The translations under genes and the position numbers were made by a program. From assembly GCF_008704935.1 (NCBI RefSeq), contig NZ_CP023692.1, positions 558,001 through 622,000 of the forward strand: 64,000 bases of DNA, in the 5' to 3' direction. Below, piece by piece: positions 43,659-52,444 of this stretch. The notes under the pieces were generated by a model, which made no database searches, was not told the origin of the DNA, and was given only the letters and a program-made list of their open reading frames with translations. The first letter of the stretch is position 1; every line of letters begins with the position of its first letter. The stretch is from Streptomyces vinaceus. Lineage in GTDB: Bacteria > Actinomycetota > Actinomycetes > Streptomycetales > Streptomycetaceae.

Positions 43659-44069
43659 TCAGCGGAGTTCTTGGATGCGGATCAGGTTGCCCGCGGGGTC
43701 GCGGAAGGCGCAGTCGCGGATGCCGTACGGCTGCTCGGTCGGCTCCTGGACGACCTCGGCGTCGCCGGCCCGGACCTTCTCGAAGGTGGCGTCGAGGTTC
43801 CGGGTGGCCAGCAGGATCCAGCCGTACGTGCCCTTGGCCATCATCTCGGCGATGGTGCGGCGCTCGTCCTCGGTGATGCCGGGATCGGCGGCGGGGGGCG
43901 CGAGGAGGATGGACGTGCCGGGCTGGCCGACGGGGCCGACCGTGATCCAGCGCATCTTGCCCTGGCCGACGTCGCTGCGGACCTCGAACCCGAGGACGTC
44001 GCGGTAGAAGGCCAGCGCGGCCTCCGGATCGTCATGCGGAAGGGAGGCCGTGTGAATGGTGATGTCCAT
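43659..44069 (-). CDS. VOC (glyoxalase/bleomycin-resistance fold) family protein
   Basis: This 136-residue cytosolic protein has the VOC fold: paired beta-alpha-beta-beta-beta modules, with DPEAALAFYRDVLGFEV in the first half and GIRDCAFRDPAGNLIRIQEL closing the second. Such proteins bind metals and act as dioxygenases, isomerases or drug-binding proteins, and the substrate here is unknown. It pairs with the AraC-type gene downstream, a common Streptomyces arrangement in which the regulator controls the VOC gene. ATG 44069 and GTG 44075 are both in frame, and neither has a good ribosome site, so leaderless translation is possible. Confidence 0.87.
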   Translation of the reverse strand: MDITIHTASLPHDDPEAALAFYRDVLGFEVRSDVGQGKMRWITVGPVGQPGTSILLAPPAADPGITEDERRTIAEMMAKGTYGWILLATRNLDATFEKVRAGDAEVVQEPTEQPYGIRDCAFRDPAGNLIRIQELR

Positions 44070-44127
44070 GAACACACGGTAGTTGGGGTGGTTGCCCCGC
44101 GCTTCTCCATTCCTGATGGCGCGACGG

Positions 44128-44229
44128 TCACTGTCCGACGGTGTTCATCAGGATGATCGCCGCGAGGTCGGCCAGGATGACGAAGAGGATGCCGAAGATC
44201 ATCATCCAGGCCCGGCGCGATTCGTCCAC
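44128..44229 (-). CDS. 33-residue single-pass membrane protein
   Basis: This tiny gene encodes 33 residues: a short charged start (MDESRR), one hydrophobic helix from about residue 8 to 29 (AWMMIFGILFVILADLAAII), and a polar end (MNTVGQ). The GTG start has GGAA six bases upstream. The codon pattern stays GC3-rich, and the helix is clean, so coding is likely even though it is below usual size cut-offs. It diverges from the two-component system at 44461 and lies just upstream of the VOC gene on the same strand. Its function is unknown. Confidence 0.6.
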   Translation of the reverse strand: MDESRRAWMMIFGILFVILADLAAIILMNTVGQ

Positions 44230-44290
44230 GCGTTCCAGTCAAGCCCCACGGCCCCGGAGCGGCAACCAGAGCGCCCGCGGAACGGGGTTT

Positions 44291-44306
44291 GTATCCGTCG
44301 CGTATC
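44291..44306. promoter_or_regulatory. Direct repeat of GTATC, 11 bp apart, upstream of the response regulator
   Basis: GTATC at 44291-44295 recurs at 44302-44306, one DNA turn apart, the spacing typical of OmpR-type regulator sites. The reverse complement GATAC is the core of the three repeats at 46623-46673 before the transporter genes. It lies about 155 bases upstream of the regulator start and could mediate autoregulation. Confidence 0.35.
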
Positions 44307-44460
44307 AGGGGGCGCTTGGTCTTCCATCGAAGCGGGCGGCCGGGCCGGCGGCGCCCCCGCCGCGCCCGCCACCTGCCGTATCGTTCCTTTTCGGATCCTT
44401 TCCGGTTCCTTTTCGGGCCGCCCGTCGCCCCTCTCCGTCCGCCCTCCAGGAGTCGTCCCC

Positions 44461-45285
44461 GTGTCCTCGTCCACCCCCGCCCCGGCCTCCGTGCGCCCCG
44501 TGCGCGTGCTGCTGGTGGAGGACGACGAGCTGATGCGCCGGTCCTTCACCGTGGCCCTCGAACGCTACGGCTACCGGGTGAAAGCCGCGGCCGACGGCCT
44601 CACCGGGCTGGAGCTCTTCCGTGACGGGGGCGGGAACGACGGGGGCGGGAACGGGGGCGGGATCGGGGACAGGAACGGGCACGGGGACGAGCACGCCCCG
44701 GGCGACGAGGGCTTCGACCTGCTGATCCTGGACGTGATGCTGCCCGGCCTGGACGGCATCGGCCTGTGCCGCAGGGTCCGGGAGACCAGCCTGGTCCCGA
44801 TCCTGATGATGTCCGCCCGCGGTGACGGGCTCGACATCGTCGCCGGTCTGGAGGCGGGGGCCGACGACTACGTCGTCAAGCCCGTGGACACCTACGTCCT
44901 CGTCGCCCGCATCCGCTCGCTGCTGCGCCGCGCGACGTACGCGCCCTCGGCAGGGGGAGCCGGGCCCGCCGCCGAGGAGGGGCCGACCCCTTCCGGGGGC
45001 GACCTGCTGGTCTTCGGGGACCTGACCCTCGACACCGGCGGCCTGGAGGTCTTCGTCTCCGGAAGCCCGGTGGCTCTGACCCCGACCGAGCTGAAGCTGC
45101 TGCTGGAGTTCGCCGCCCACCCGGGCGTCGTACTGGAGCGGCACACCCTGTTGCGCAACGTCTGGGACTACGGCTGGGACGGCGACAGCCGGGTCGTCGA
45201 CCTGTGCGTGCAGCGACTGCGCCGCAAGCTCGGCCGGGACCGGATCGAGACCGTCCGCGGCTTCGGCTACAAGCTCAGGCGCTGA
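44461..45285 (+). CDS. OmpR-family response regulator with a Gly/Asn-rich insertion
   Basis: This 274-residue regulator has a receiver domain (about 14-150) with the acidic pocket VEDDE (19-23), phosphoacceptor Asp91 in LLILDVMLPG, and the later Lys in DDYVVKP. A winged-helix DNA-binding domain follows (about 175-272, LTPTELKLLLEFAAHPG). Residues about 56-84, between the second helix and the phosphorylated strand, are a low-complexity Gly/Asn/Asp/His insertion absent from normal receivers. The overall type resembles the CseB group. The GTG start has AGGAG eight bases upstream. The partner kinase starts 5 bases after its stop. Confidence 0.92.
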   Translation: MSSSTPAPASVRPVRVLLVEDDELMRRSFTVALERYGYRVKAAADGLTGLELFRDGGGNDGGGNGGGIGDRNGHGDEHAPGDEGFDLLILDVMLPGLDGIGLCRRVRETSLVPILMMSARGDGLDIVAGLEAGADDYVVKPVDTYVLVARIRSLLRRATYAPSAGGAGPAAEEGPTPSGGDLLVFGDLTLDTGGLEVFVSGSPVALTPTELKLLLEFAAHPGVVLERHTLLRNVWDYGWDGDSRVVDLCVQRLRRKLGRDRIETVRGFGYKLRR

Positions 45286-45290
45286 GTCCG

Positions 45291-46604
45291 GTGCGCCCCT
45301 GCCACCGCCTGCCCTGGCCGGACCGCGTCTCCCTGCGCTGGAAGATCGCCGCGCTGGCCGCGGCCACCGCCTGCCTGGTCGCGGCGGCCGTCGGCGTGCT
45401 CGTCCACCTGTGGACCGCGAGCGACATCCGCAGCCGCGCCCAGATGCGCGCCTTCAACGGCGTCTACTCGGCCGTGGACACCTACCGGCGCACCGGGGCG
45501 CTGGCGGACGGCGCCGCACTCGATCCCGCCGGCCTGCCCGGCGTACTGCGCGAGCCGGCCGACGAGAAGCGGCACACGGCCTACGACGGGCGGATCGAGG
45601 ACAACGTCGGACCGAGCGTCTGGGGTGTCCAGCGGGTCGCCGGGCCGGGCAGCCCGGTGCTCGCGGTCCAGATCAACATGAGCCCGGAGCTCCACGATCT
45701 GCGCCGGCTCGACATGAGCATGGCCGTCGCCTCGCTGGTCTCGCTCGCCGCGGCCGTACCGCTGGCGGCCTACGGGGCCGGGCTGCTGGGCCGCCGACTG
45801 CGGCGGGTCTCCGAGACCGCGGGCCGGATCTCCGCCGGCGACCTGGACGCCCGTACCGGGCCCACCAAGGGAGGCGACGAGGTGGCCGAGATCGCCGCCA
45901 CCGTCGACCTCATGGCGGACAGCCTCGGCCGGCGGCTGCGGACCGAGCGCCGGTTCACCGCGGACGTGGCCCACGAGCTGCGCACCCCGGTCGGCGGGCT
46001 GCTGGCCGCCACCGATCTGCTGCCGGCCGGCGAGACGGAGGACCTGGTCCGCGCCCGCGTACGCGATCTGCGCGGCCTGGTGGAGGACCTGCTGGAGATC
46101 TCCCGGCTGGACGCGGGCGCGGAGCATCCGGTCCGGGCGCACGTGCCGCTCGGCGCGGTCGTCCGCGAGGCCGTGGCGCGCACCGGATTCGACGCGTCGG
46201 TCACCGTGGCCGGTGCCCGGGACACGGCGGCGGCCCGGCGGGCCGAAGCCGGCGAGAGCGCCGAACCCACCGAACCCGGCGAGACCGTCGAGACCGATCC
46301 GCGCCGCCTCGAACGGATCGTCGGCAACCTCGTGGTCAACGCCCACCGGCACGGGGACGCTCCCGTCGAGGTCACCGTCGAGGGCCGTACCGTCGTCGTA
46401 CGCGACCACGGCCCCGGCTTCCCCCCGGACCTGCTGCTCGAAGGCCCGCGCCGCTTCCACACCGGCGCGGCGGAGCGCGGCTCGGGCCACGGCCTGGGCC
46501 TGACCATCGCCCTGGGCCAGGCCCGGGTCCTGGGCGCCGAGCTGCGCCTGGACAACGCCCCGGACGGCGGCGCGGTCGCCACCCTGCGCCTGCCCCCGTC
46601 CTGA
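45291..46604 (+). CDS. Sensor histidine kinase (CseC-like)
   Basis: This 437-residue membrane kinase has two transmembrane segments (about 17-40 and 144-165) around an extracytoplasmic loop of about 100 residues. A HAMP region (about 166-215), the HisKA domain with His228 in ADVAHELRTP, and a HATPase domain (RIVGNLVVNAHRHG, RDHGPGFPP, GSGHGLGLTIALG) follow. It should phosphorylate the upstream regulator in response to an envelope signal. An acidic, Glu/Thr-rich segment (EAGESAEPTEPGETVE) interrupts the ATPase domain entry. The GTG start is 5 bases after the regulator stop. Confidence 0.92.
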   Translation: MRPCHRLPWPDRVSLRWKIAALAAATACLVAAAVGVLVHLWTASDIRSRAQMRAFNGVYSAVDTYRRTGALADGAALDPAGLPGVLREPADEKRHTAYDGRIEDNVGPSVWGVQRVAGPGSPVLAVQINMSPELHDLRRLDMSMAVASLVSLAAAVPLAAYGAGLLGRRLRRVSETAGRISAGDLDARTGPTKGGDEVAEIAATVDLMADSLGRRLRTERRFTADVAHELRTPVGGLLAATDLLPAGETEDLVRARVRDLRGLVEDLLEISRLDAGAEHPVRAHVPLGAVVREAVARTGFDASVTVAGARDTAAARRAEAGESAEPTEPGETVETDPRRLERIVGNLVVNAHRHGDAPVEVTVEGRTVVVRDHGPGFPPDLLLEGPRRFHTGAAERGSGHGLGLTIALGQARVLGAELRLDNAPDGGAVATLRLPPS

Positions 46605-46622
46605 CGGGGCCGGCCCGCACGA

Positions 46623-46673
46623 CCGATACGAAACGACGCGGCGGCCGATACACGGCGGCCCCGGACCCGATAC
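46623..46673. promoter_or_regulatory. Three CCGATAC direct repeats at exact 22-bp spacing
   Basis: CCGATAC occurs at 46623-46629, 46645-46651 and 46667-46673. Each start is 22 bases, two DNA turns, from the next. The array fills the short gap between the kinase stop and the ABC transporter start, and its core is shared with the repeat upstream of the regulator gene. It is a strong candidate operator for the adjacent response regulator. Confidence 0.55.
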
Positions 46674-46727
46674 ACGTCCCGGACACCCTTCGAAGTGCAT
46701 CCACCCGCACCCGAAGAGGAGTCCCCC

Positions 46728-47510
46728 GTGACCGCCGCCCCCTTTGACCCCCTCGCGCCGCGCCCCATGACCGGGTTCGCGGCCTCCACCAGCGAACTGT
46801 CGAAGGTCTACGGCAGCGGCGACACCCGCGTCGTCGCCCTGGACCGGGTCAGCGTCTCCTTCCGGGAGGGCGAGTTCACCGCGATCATGGGACCTTCCGG
46901 CTGCGGCAAGTCCACGCTGATGCACTGCGCCGCCGGGCTGGACCCGGTCAGCTCCGGTTCCGTACGGATCGGTACGACCGAACTCAGCACCCTCGACGAC
47001 CGGCAGCTCACGGAACTGCGCCGCGACCGGATCGGCTTCATCTTCCAGGCGTTCAACCTGCTGCCGACGCTGACCGCGCTGGAGAACATCACGCTGCCGC
47101 TGAGCATCGCCGGCCGCTGGCCCGACCAGCAGTGGCTGGACCGCGTGGTCTCCATGGTCGGTCTCTCCCAGCGCCTCGGCCACCGGCCCGGACAGCTGTC
47201 CGGCGGGCAGCAGCAGCGCGTGGCGGTGGCCCGCGCCCTGGCCTCCCGGCCCGCGATCATCTTCGGCGACGAGCCCACCGGCAACCTCGACTCCCGCGCC
47301 GGGGCGGAGGTCCTCGGCTTCCTGCGCGACTCGGTGCGCGAGCTCGGTCAGACGGTGGTCATGGTGACCCACGACCCCGTCGCCGCGGGCTACGCGGACC
47401 GCGTGGTCTTCCTCTCCGACGGCCGGCTGGTCGACGAGATGTCCCGTCCCACCCCGGACCGGGTGCTGGACCGGATGAAGGCGTTCGACGCCCGCGCCCG
47501 CACCAGCTGA
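46728..47510 (+). CDS. ABC transporter ATP-binding protein (MacB/LolD-like)
   Basis: This 260-residue ATPase has Walker A GPSGCGKST (55-63), the Q-loop in FIFQAFNLLPTLTALEN, signature LSGGQQQRV, Walker B IIFGDEPTGNLD and the switch His in VTHD, all typical of the LolCDE/MacB group. It powers the FtsX-like permease encoded next and probably exports or extracts a lipid, peptide or drug at the membrane. The GTG start has AGAGGAG about seven bases upstream. The CCGATAC array before it suggests control by the two-component system immediately upstream. Confidence 0.93.
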   Translation: MTAAPFDPLAPRPMTGFAASTSELSKVYGSGDTRVVALDRVSVSFREGEFTAIMGPSGCGKSTLMHCAAGLDPVSSGSVRIGTTELSTLDDRQLTELRRDRIGFIFQAFNLLPTLTALENITLPLSIAGRWPDQQWLDRVVSMVGLSQRLGHRPGQLSGGQQQRVAVARALASRPAIIFGDEPTGNLDSRAGAEVLGFLRDSVRELGQTVVMVTHDPVAAGYADRVVFLSDGRLVDEMSRPTPDRVLDRMKAFDARARTS

Positions 47511-47614
47511 CCCCGGCCGGCTTCCCCGGAACCCCGGGATCCCCCCGGGCTCCCCGGGCTCCCCGGGCTCCCGCCTCCCTCCCCCTCGTACGCCCACGTC
47601 CCCGAAAGCTGCCC

Positions 47615-50176
47615 ATGCTGAGAACAGCCCTCCGCAACGTCCTGGCGAACAAGGCCCGTCTGGCCATGACCGTCCTCGCGGTCTGCCTGGGTGTCGCGTT
47701 CGTCTGCGGCACCCTCGTCTTCGCGGAGTCCTCCGCGGCGGCCTACCGCGCCGCCGCGTCGAAGGACTTCGCGGGCATCGCGGTCACCGTCACCCCGAAG
47801 TCCGCCCCGCCCGGTGCCCCCGGGGAGGAGGCCGCAGTCCTCGACGACGCGCTCGTACGGAAGCTGGCCGGGGTACCCGGCGTCGCCGCCGCGCGGCCCG
47901 CGGCCGACGGCTCGGCCACCTTGAACGGCGCGGACGGTCGTCCGCTGCGGGCCGGCAAGGCATGGGCGAACCTCGGCGCCGCCTACGTACCGGGCCAGGA
48001 CGGCGCGGACGCCCGGTATCCGCTGGCCGAGGGCCGCGCCCCGCGCGGCGCCGACGAACTCGCCGTGGACAGCGGCACCGCCGCGGCCGGCCGGTTCAAG
48101 ATCGGCGACACGGTCACGCTGGCCACCGACGGCCCCGTGCTGAAGAAGCGACTCGTGGGCATCGTCAGGACCGCGGACTCGCGGGTCACCGCCGGCGGCA
48201 CCCTCGCCGTGTTCGACAGGGCGACCGCCCAGGCGCTGTACGCGTCACCCGGCCGGTACACGTCGATCGACGTGTCCGCCGAGCCCGGTACCGACGCGTT
48301 CGAGCTGGCCGGACGGATCACGGCCCTGCTCCCGGCCGACCGGGCCGAGGCCGTCACGGGCACCGCGCAGGCGACCCAGCAGGCCATTTACACCGACACG
48401 CTGACCCGCGGTTACCAGAAGATGCCGATGGTCTTCGCCGGGGTCTCGCTGTTCATCGGCTCCTTCCTCATCGTCAACACCTTCACCATGCTCGTCGCCC
48501 GGCGCACCCGGGAGATCGCGCTGCTGCGCGCCATCGGCGCCTCGCGCCGCCAGGTGGTCCGCTCCGTCCTCTGGGAGGCGGTCGTCATCGGACTGGTCTC
48601 GTCGGCGGCCGGCTTCGTGCTCGGCCTCGGCATCGCGTCCGTCCTGCCCGGCCTGCTGAGCACCGCTCAGGACCGACTGCCCGACGGTCCCCTGGTGATC
48701 GGCCCGGTCCCCGTCATGGCGGCGCTCGGCGTGGGCGTCGGCATCACGGTGCTCTCCGCCTGGCTGCCCTCCCGCAGGGCGGCGAAGGTCGCGCCCATCG
48801 AGGCGCTGCGCGCCTGCGAGCAGCCTCCCACCGCGACCGCTTCACGGGTGCGCGGGCTCGTGGGGCTGGTCCTGCTCGCCGCAGGCGGGGGGCTGCTGGT
48901 CTCGCTCACGGGGGCGAAGGACGCCTCGGAGGAGAACCTGCAGAACGCGATGTTCGGCTGCGCCCTCCTCGTCGTCGCCCTGATCGTGCTGGCGCCCCTG
49001 CTCGCCGTCCCCGTGATCCGGCTGACCGGCCGGCTGACCGGCCGCTTCGGGATCACCGGGCGCCTCGCCCGGGAGAACGCCCTGCGCGACCCGCGGCGCA
49101 CCGCTGCCACCGCCTCCGCCCTGATCGTCAGTACAGCCCTGGTCGCCGGGCTCGCCGTCATCGGCAACTCCACCGGGCAGGCCCTGGACCGGCAGGCCGC
49201 GGCCGGTCTCGCCGCCGATTACGTGATCGGCAGCCGCAGCACCATGACCGCCCTCGACCCGGGCACGGAGAAGCGGGTGGCCGCCACGGTCGGGGTGCGG
49301 ACGGCGGCCGGTGTGGCCGACTCCACCGTCTTCACCGGCGGCGGTGTCCGCGCGATCGCCGGCGTCGACCCCGCCACGGTCGGCGAGGTCATGAAGCTCG
49401 ATTTCGTCAGCGGCTCCCTGAAGGACCTGGGGCCGGGCCGGATCGCCCTCTCCGCCGGCGCCGCGCGGGAGCAGGGCGTGAGGGCGGGCAGCCAGGTCAA
49501 GGCCCGCATCGGCCGGAACCAGGAGTTCACGCAGTACACCGTCGTCGGCGTCTACGCGGACAATCCCACCGCCGGGGACGTGCTGGGCTCGCGTGCCGAC
49601 GTACAGCGGGACGCCTTCCTGCCCGGCTCCGTCCAGCGGATCCTCGTACGGGCCGACGGCGCCGCGGTCTCGAAGACCACCGAGGACCGGCTGCGCGCCG
49701 CCGCGGGCAACAGTCCGCTGGTGCGGGTGAAGGACCGGCAGGCCCTGGTCGACGAGGCCGCGGGCTCCCTGGCCGGCCTGCTGACCCTGATGTACGGTCT
49801 GCTCGCCATCGGTACGGTGATCTCGCTGCTCGGCATCGTCAACACCCTGGCCATGTCGGTCGCGGACCGCACCCGGGAGATCGGCGTCCTGCGCGCCGTC
49901 GGCATGGACCGGGCCGGGATCCGGCGGATGATCCGCCTGGAGTCGGTGACGGTCGCGGCCTTCGGCACGCTGCTGGGGCTGGTGGGCGGGCTGTCCGGTG
50001 CCTGGGGCGTCGGCTCGCTGACCAACGGCGCCATGAAGGAGTACTCCCTGTCGCCGCCCTGGGGGACGCTGCTCCTCGTGTGCCTGGTCTCCCTGACGAT
50101 CGGCGTGCTCGCGGCCGCCGTACCCGCCCGCCGCGCGGCCGCCCTGAGCCCTTTGGAGGCCGTGGCGCAGAGGTGA
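47615..50176 (+). CDS. FtsX/MacB-like ABC transporter permease
   Basis: This 853-residue permease has the double-FtsX layout common in actinomycetes. A first transmembrane helix (about 17-36) precedes a large extracytoplasmic domain, three helices follow around 270-410, and then a second half repeats the plan and ends with three helices (about 715-845). RTREIALLRAIGASRRQVVRS and RTREIGVLRAVGMDRAGIRRM mark the two FtsX domains. It works with the ATPase 104 bases upstream. The ATG has only a weak GAAAG ribosome site. It ends at a perfect 15-bp bidirectional terminator. Confidence 0.92.
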   Translation: MLRTALRNVLANKARLAMTVLAVCLGVAFVCGTLVFAESSAAAYRAAASKDFAGIAVTVTPKSAPPGAPGEEAAVLDDALVRKLAGVPGVAAARPAADGSATLNGADGRPLRAGKAWANLGAAYVPGQDGADARYPLAEGRAPRGADELAVDSGTAAAGRFKIGDTVTLATDGPVLKKRLVGIVRTADSRVTAGGTLAVFDRATAQALYASPGRYTSIDVSAEPGTDAFELAGRITALLPADRAEAVTGTAQATQQAIYTDTLTRGYQKMPMVFAGVSLFIGSFLIVNTFTMLVARRTREIALLRAIGASRRQVVRSVLWEAVVIGLVSSAAGFVLGLGIASVLPGLLSTAQDRLPDGPLVIGPVPVMAALGVGVGITVLSAWLPSRRAAKVAPIEALRACEQPPTATASRVRGLVGLVLLAAGGGLLVSLTGAKDASEENLQNAMFGCALLVVALIVLAPLLAVPVIRLTGRLTGRFGITGRLARENALRDPRRTAATASALIVSTALVAGLAVIGNSTGQALDRQAAAGLAADYVIGSRSTMTALDPGTEKRVAATVGVRTAAGVADSTVFTGGGVRAIAGVDPATVGEVMKLDFVSGSLKDLGPGRIALSAGAAREQGVRAGSQVKARIGRNQEFTQYTVVGVYADNPTAGDVLGSRADVQRDAFLPGSVQRILVRADGAAVSKTTEDRLRAAAGNSPLVRVKDRQALVDEAAGSLAGLLTLMYGLLAIGTVISLLGIVNTLAMSVADRTREIGVLRAVGMDRAGIRRMIRLESVTVAAFGTLLGLVGGLSGAWGVGSLTNGAMKEYSLSPPWGTLLLVCLVSLTIGVLAAAVPARRAAALSPLEAVAQR

Positions 50177-50193
50177 CGCAGGGACGCGGACGC

Positions 50194-50230
50194 CGCTGAG
50201 GGCCGGGTTGGTCGGACCCGGCCCTCAGCG
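50194..50230. terminator. 15-bp perfect bidirectional terminator
   Basis: CGCTGAGGGCCGGGT (50194-50208) and ACCCGGCCCTCAGCG (50216-50230) pair exactly around a 7-base loop. It sits between the convergent permease and P450 stops. Confidence 0.8.
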
Positions 50231-50255
50231 TCTCGTACTCATTCCCCCTGCGGCC

Positions 50256-51473
50256 TCACCAGAGCACGGGCAGGCGCTCCGGGATCCGCTTCATGAACCC
50301 CGTGCGCCAGACGAGTTGCTCGATCGGCACGGCCAGGTCCAGGCCGGGCAGCCGTTCCAGGAGCACCTCGATGGCGATCTGTGCGTGCCGCTTGCCGAGG
50401 GCGGTGGCCGGGCAGTAGTGGCCGCCGCCGCCGAACGACAGGTGCGCGTTCGGGTTCGGCCGGTCGAGACGTACGGTGTGCGGGTCCTCGAACTCGGCGG
50501 GGTCGTGGTTCGCCGCCTCGACCAGGACGAGGACCAGCTCCCCCTTCTGCACGGTGACGTCGCCGAGCTGCATGGTCTCGGTGGCGATACGGGGCAGTCC
50601 GTCGGCGATCGACAGGTTGATGCGCAGCAACTCGTCGACGGCGGCGGGGATGAGCGCCGGGTCGGCGATCAACCGCGCCTTGAGCTCCGGGTGCTGGATC
50701 AGCGAGACGAGGGCCATGGTCAGGAACCCCATGACGCTGATGACGCCCGCGCCGAACATGGTGACGCCCACGGTGGCGAGCATCTCGTCGGTCAGGTGCG
50801 CGTAGTCGAAGTCCTCGCGCAGGGCGGCGAGTTCGGCCATGAGACCGGTGGTCTCCTGGTCGTTGAGCCGGTCGATCATGTGGGCCATGTCGCGGTCCCA
50901 GTTGATGCCCGCCGCGGGGATGGTGCGCGGGCTGTTCATGAACGCGACGTGCAGCGAGCGGTAGAGGTCGGGGCCGTCGCTCTGGGGGATGCCGAGGATG
51001 TGACAGTGGAGCCCGGTGGAGTACGGGACGGTGAACTCGCGGCGCAGGTCGCCCGGTATCCCGGTGGTGACGAGCTGGTCGACGAGGGCGTGTGCGTGGC
51101 CGGTCAGCCACGCCTCCAGCCCGGGGGCCTTCGGGTTGAGGGCCTTCATCACGGCCTTGCGGAGTCCTGCGCCCGTGATGTTCCCCATGTTGTTGACCAC
51201 CTCCGGGGGGATGGTCAGCGCGTACTGACGGGGAGCGCCCTCGGCGGAGGTGTCCTTGAGGGAGAACCGGGGGTCGTCGAGCACCTGCCTGCACAGTGGA
51301 TAGGAGGACACCAGCCAGGCCGGTGCCCCGGCAATGGTGCGGACCTTCTTGACCGGCTCGTGGGTGAGGAGGTGGGCGAGCTCGTCGGGCAGCCGCGTGC
51401 CGTTGGCGTCGAACGGGAACCGGGTGAGCTCGTCGGCCATGGCCGCCGTGGTGGGTTCGATGGTGCTGGTCAT
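50256..51473 (-). CDS. CYP121-like cytochrome P450 (cyclodipeptide oxidase)
   Basis: This 405-residue soluble P450 has heme ligand Cys354 in [14 protein letters not shown]. The I-helix reads [11 protein letters not shown] (240-250), lacking the usual acid-alcohol pair. This and the C-terminal block ([35 protein letters not shown]) closely resemble Mycobacterium tuberculosis CYP121, which couples the two tyrosine rings of cyclo(Tyr-Tyr) to mycocyclosin. From memory, CYP121 has Gln385-Arg386 in its active site; the aligned pair here is Met394-Lys395, so the substrate or reaction may differ. The ATG overlaps the cyclodipeptide synthase stop by four bases (ATGA). Confidence 0.92.
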   Translation of the reverse strand: MTSTIEPTTAAMADELTRFPFDANGTRLPDELAHLLTHEPVKKVRTIAGAPAWLVSSYPLCRQVLDDPRFSLKDTSAEGAPRQYALTIPPEVVNNMGNITGAGLRKAVMKALNPKAPGLEAWLTGHAHALVDQLVTTGIPGDLRREFTVPYSTGLHCHILGIPQSDGPDLYRSLHVAFMNSPRTIPAAGINWDRDMAHMIDRLNDQETTGLMAELAALREDFDYAHLTDEMLATVGVTMFGAGVISVMGFLTMALVSLIQHPELKARLIADPALIPAAVDELLRINLSIADGLPRIATETMQLGDVTVQKGELVLVLVEAANHDPAEFEDPHTVRLDRPNPNAHLSFGGGGHYCPATALGKRHAQIAIEVLLERLPGLDLAVPIEQLVWRTGFMKRIPERLPVLW

Positions 51474-52186
51474 GCGCGGCGGTCCTGTTCTTCGCGTTCT
51501 TCGGCGGGGGTGATGACGGCGTGACCCTGATTGCGCGAGGCGCGCAGTCCCCAGCCCCGTGCGTACAGCAGCTCGGCCAACGGCAGTGCCTGGTGGTAGC
51601 AGTTGAGCGAGGAGGAGACCCCGAGGATGGCCGGGGTGTCGAGGAACAGCGGCACTTCGGCGCACACGTACTTGATGCACACCTCGCGCTGCAGCTCGGT
51701 CGGCGGTTGTCCGCCCAGCTTGTCGGTGAGGAACCGGGCCGCGAGCTGGTCGCAGACCTCGCGGAACTCGGGGTCGTCGGCCATGAGGACGTCGAGCCCG
51801 GAGCGGATGCGCTGGTAGGCGGGGAGCTCCAGGAGTGCGGACATGGGGCGGCCGCGCAGCCGCTCCCCCTCGGGGTCGAGGGCGGCGACGGCGGAGGTGA
51901 CCTTGGCGCGGACGCCGCGGAGGTTCTTCACCGCCTTGCGCTGCGCTTCGACTTCGGGGTAGCCGAGTGCCACGAACATCTCGGCGACGTGCATGTCGGT
52001 CCAGATGAGGTCGACCTGCCGGAAGTGGTCGAGCCCCCACCGGGCCAGTTCGAGCACCCGGTCGTGGGTGAAGTAGGAGTTGCCGGACGAGATGCCGATG
52101 ACGGCATGGTCTCCCTCGTCGTGGATGACCTGGCAGTGAGGCGTATAGGGACGGACGGCGAAGATGCCTTGAATGGCAGTCGTCAA
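51470..52186 (-). CDS. tRNA-dependent cyclodipeptide synthase
   Basis: This 238-residue synthase takes amino acids from two aminoacyl-tRNAs to form a cyclic dipeptide. The conserved GISSGNSYF motif (31-39) holds the nucleophilic serine, and the Tyr173-x3-Glu177 pair (YVCAEVP) matches the catalytic Tyr/Glu of AlbC-type enzymes. [16 protein letters not shown] is also typical. Pairing with a CYP121-like P450 suggests a cyclo(Tyr-Tyr)-like product, but the specificity pocket cannot be read by eye. The start is probably TTG at 52186, with AGGGGA ten bases upstream, and precedes the family block by about 30 residues. Confidence 0.93.
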   Translation of the reverse strand: MTTAIQGIFAVRPYTPHCQVIHDEGDHAVIGISSGNSYFTHDRVLELARWGLDHFRQVDLIWTDMHVAEMFVALGYPEVEAQRKAVKNLRGVRAKVTSAVAALDPEGERLRGRPMSALLELPAYQRIRSGLDVLMADDPEFREVCDQLAARFLTDKLGGQPPTELQREVCIKYVCAEVPLFLDTPAILGVSSSLNCYHQALPLAELLYARGWGLRASRNQGHAVITPAEEREEQDRRA

Positions 52187-52444
52187 CGTGAGTAATTCCC
52201 CTGCGCCACGAGTCCCGCAGGGCCGTGTGCCCTGGGTGTGGCGGCGCGGAGCTGACGCTACCGAGAACGGAGCTGATGATCCAGAGCTACCGACCGGTTA
52301 CTCTACGGATTTATGCCGCACAACCTGTGTGATCGTACGATCTAGACCCTCGGAAGAGTCGCCAAGGGCCCGGACCCACCCCGCGGCAAGGAGTACTCAC
52401 CCGTGCTCCCGACACCCGGGCCTGCCCAAGATGTCCGCCGGCTG
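52187..52444 (-). promoter_or_regulatory. Promoter region of the cyclodipeptide operon, with 12-bp palindrome
   Basis: These 258 gene-free bases include an AT-richer patch (about 52290-52350) and the perfect palindrome GATCGTACGATC at 52331-52342. The region should hold the operon promoter. I could not fix -35 and -10 boxes. Confidence 0.4.
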
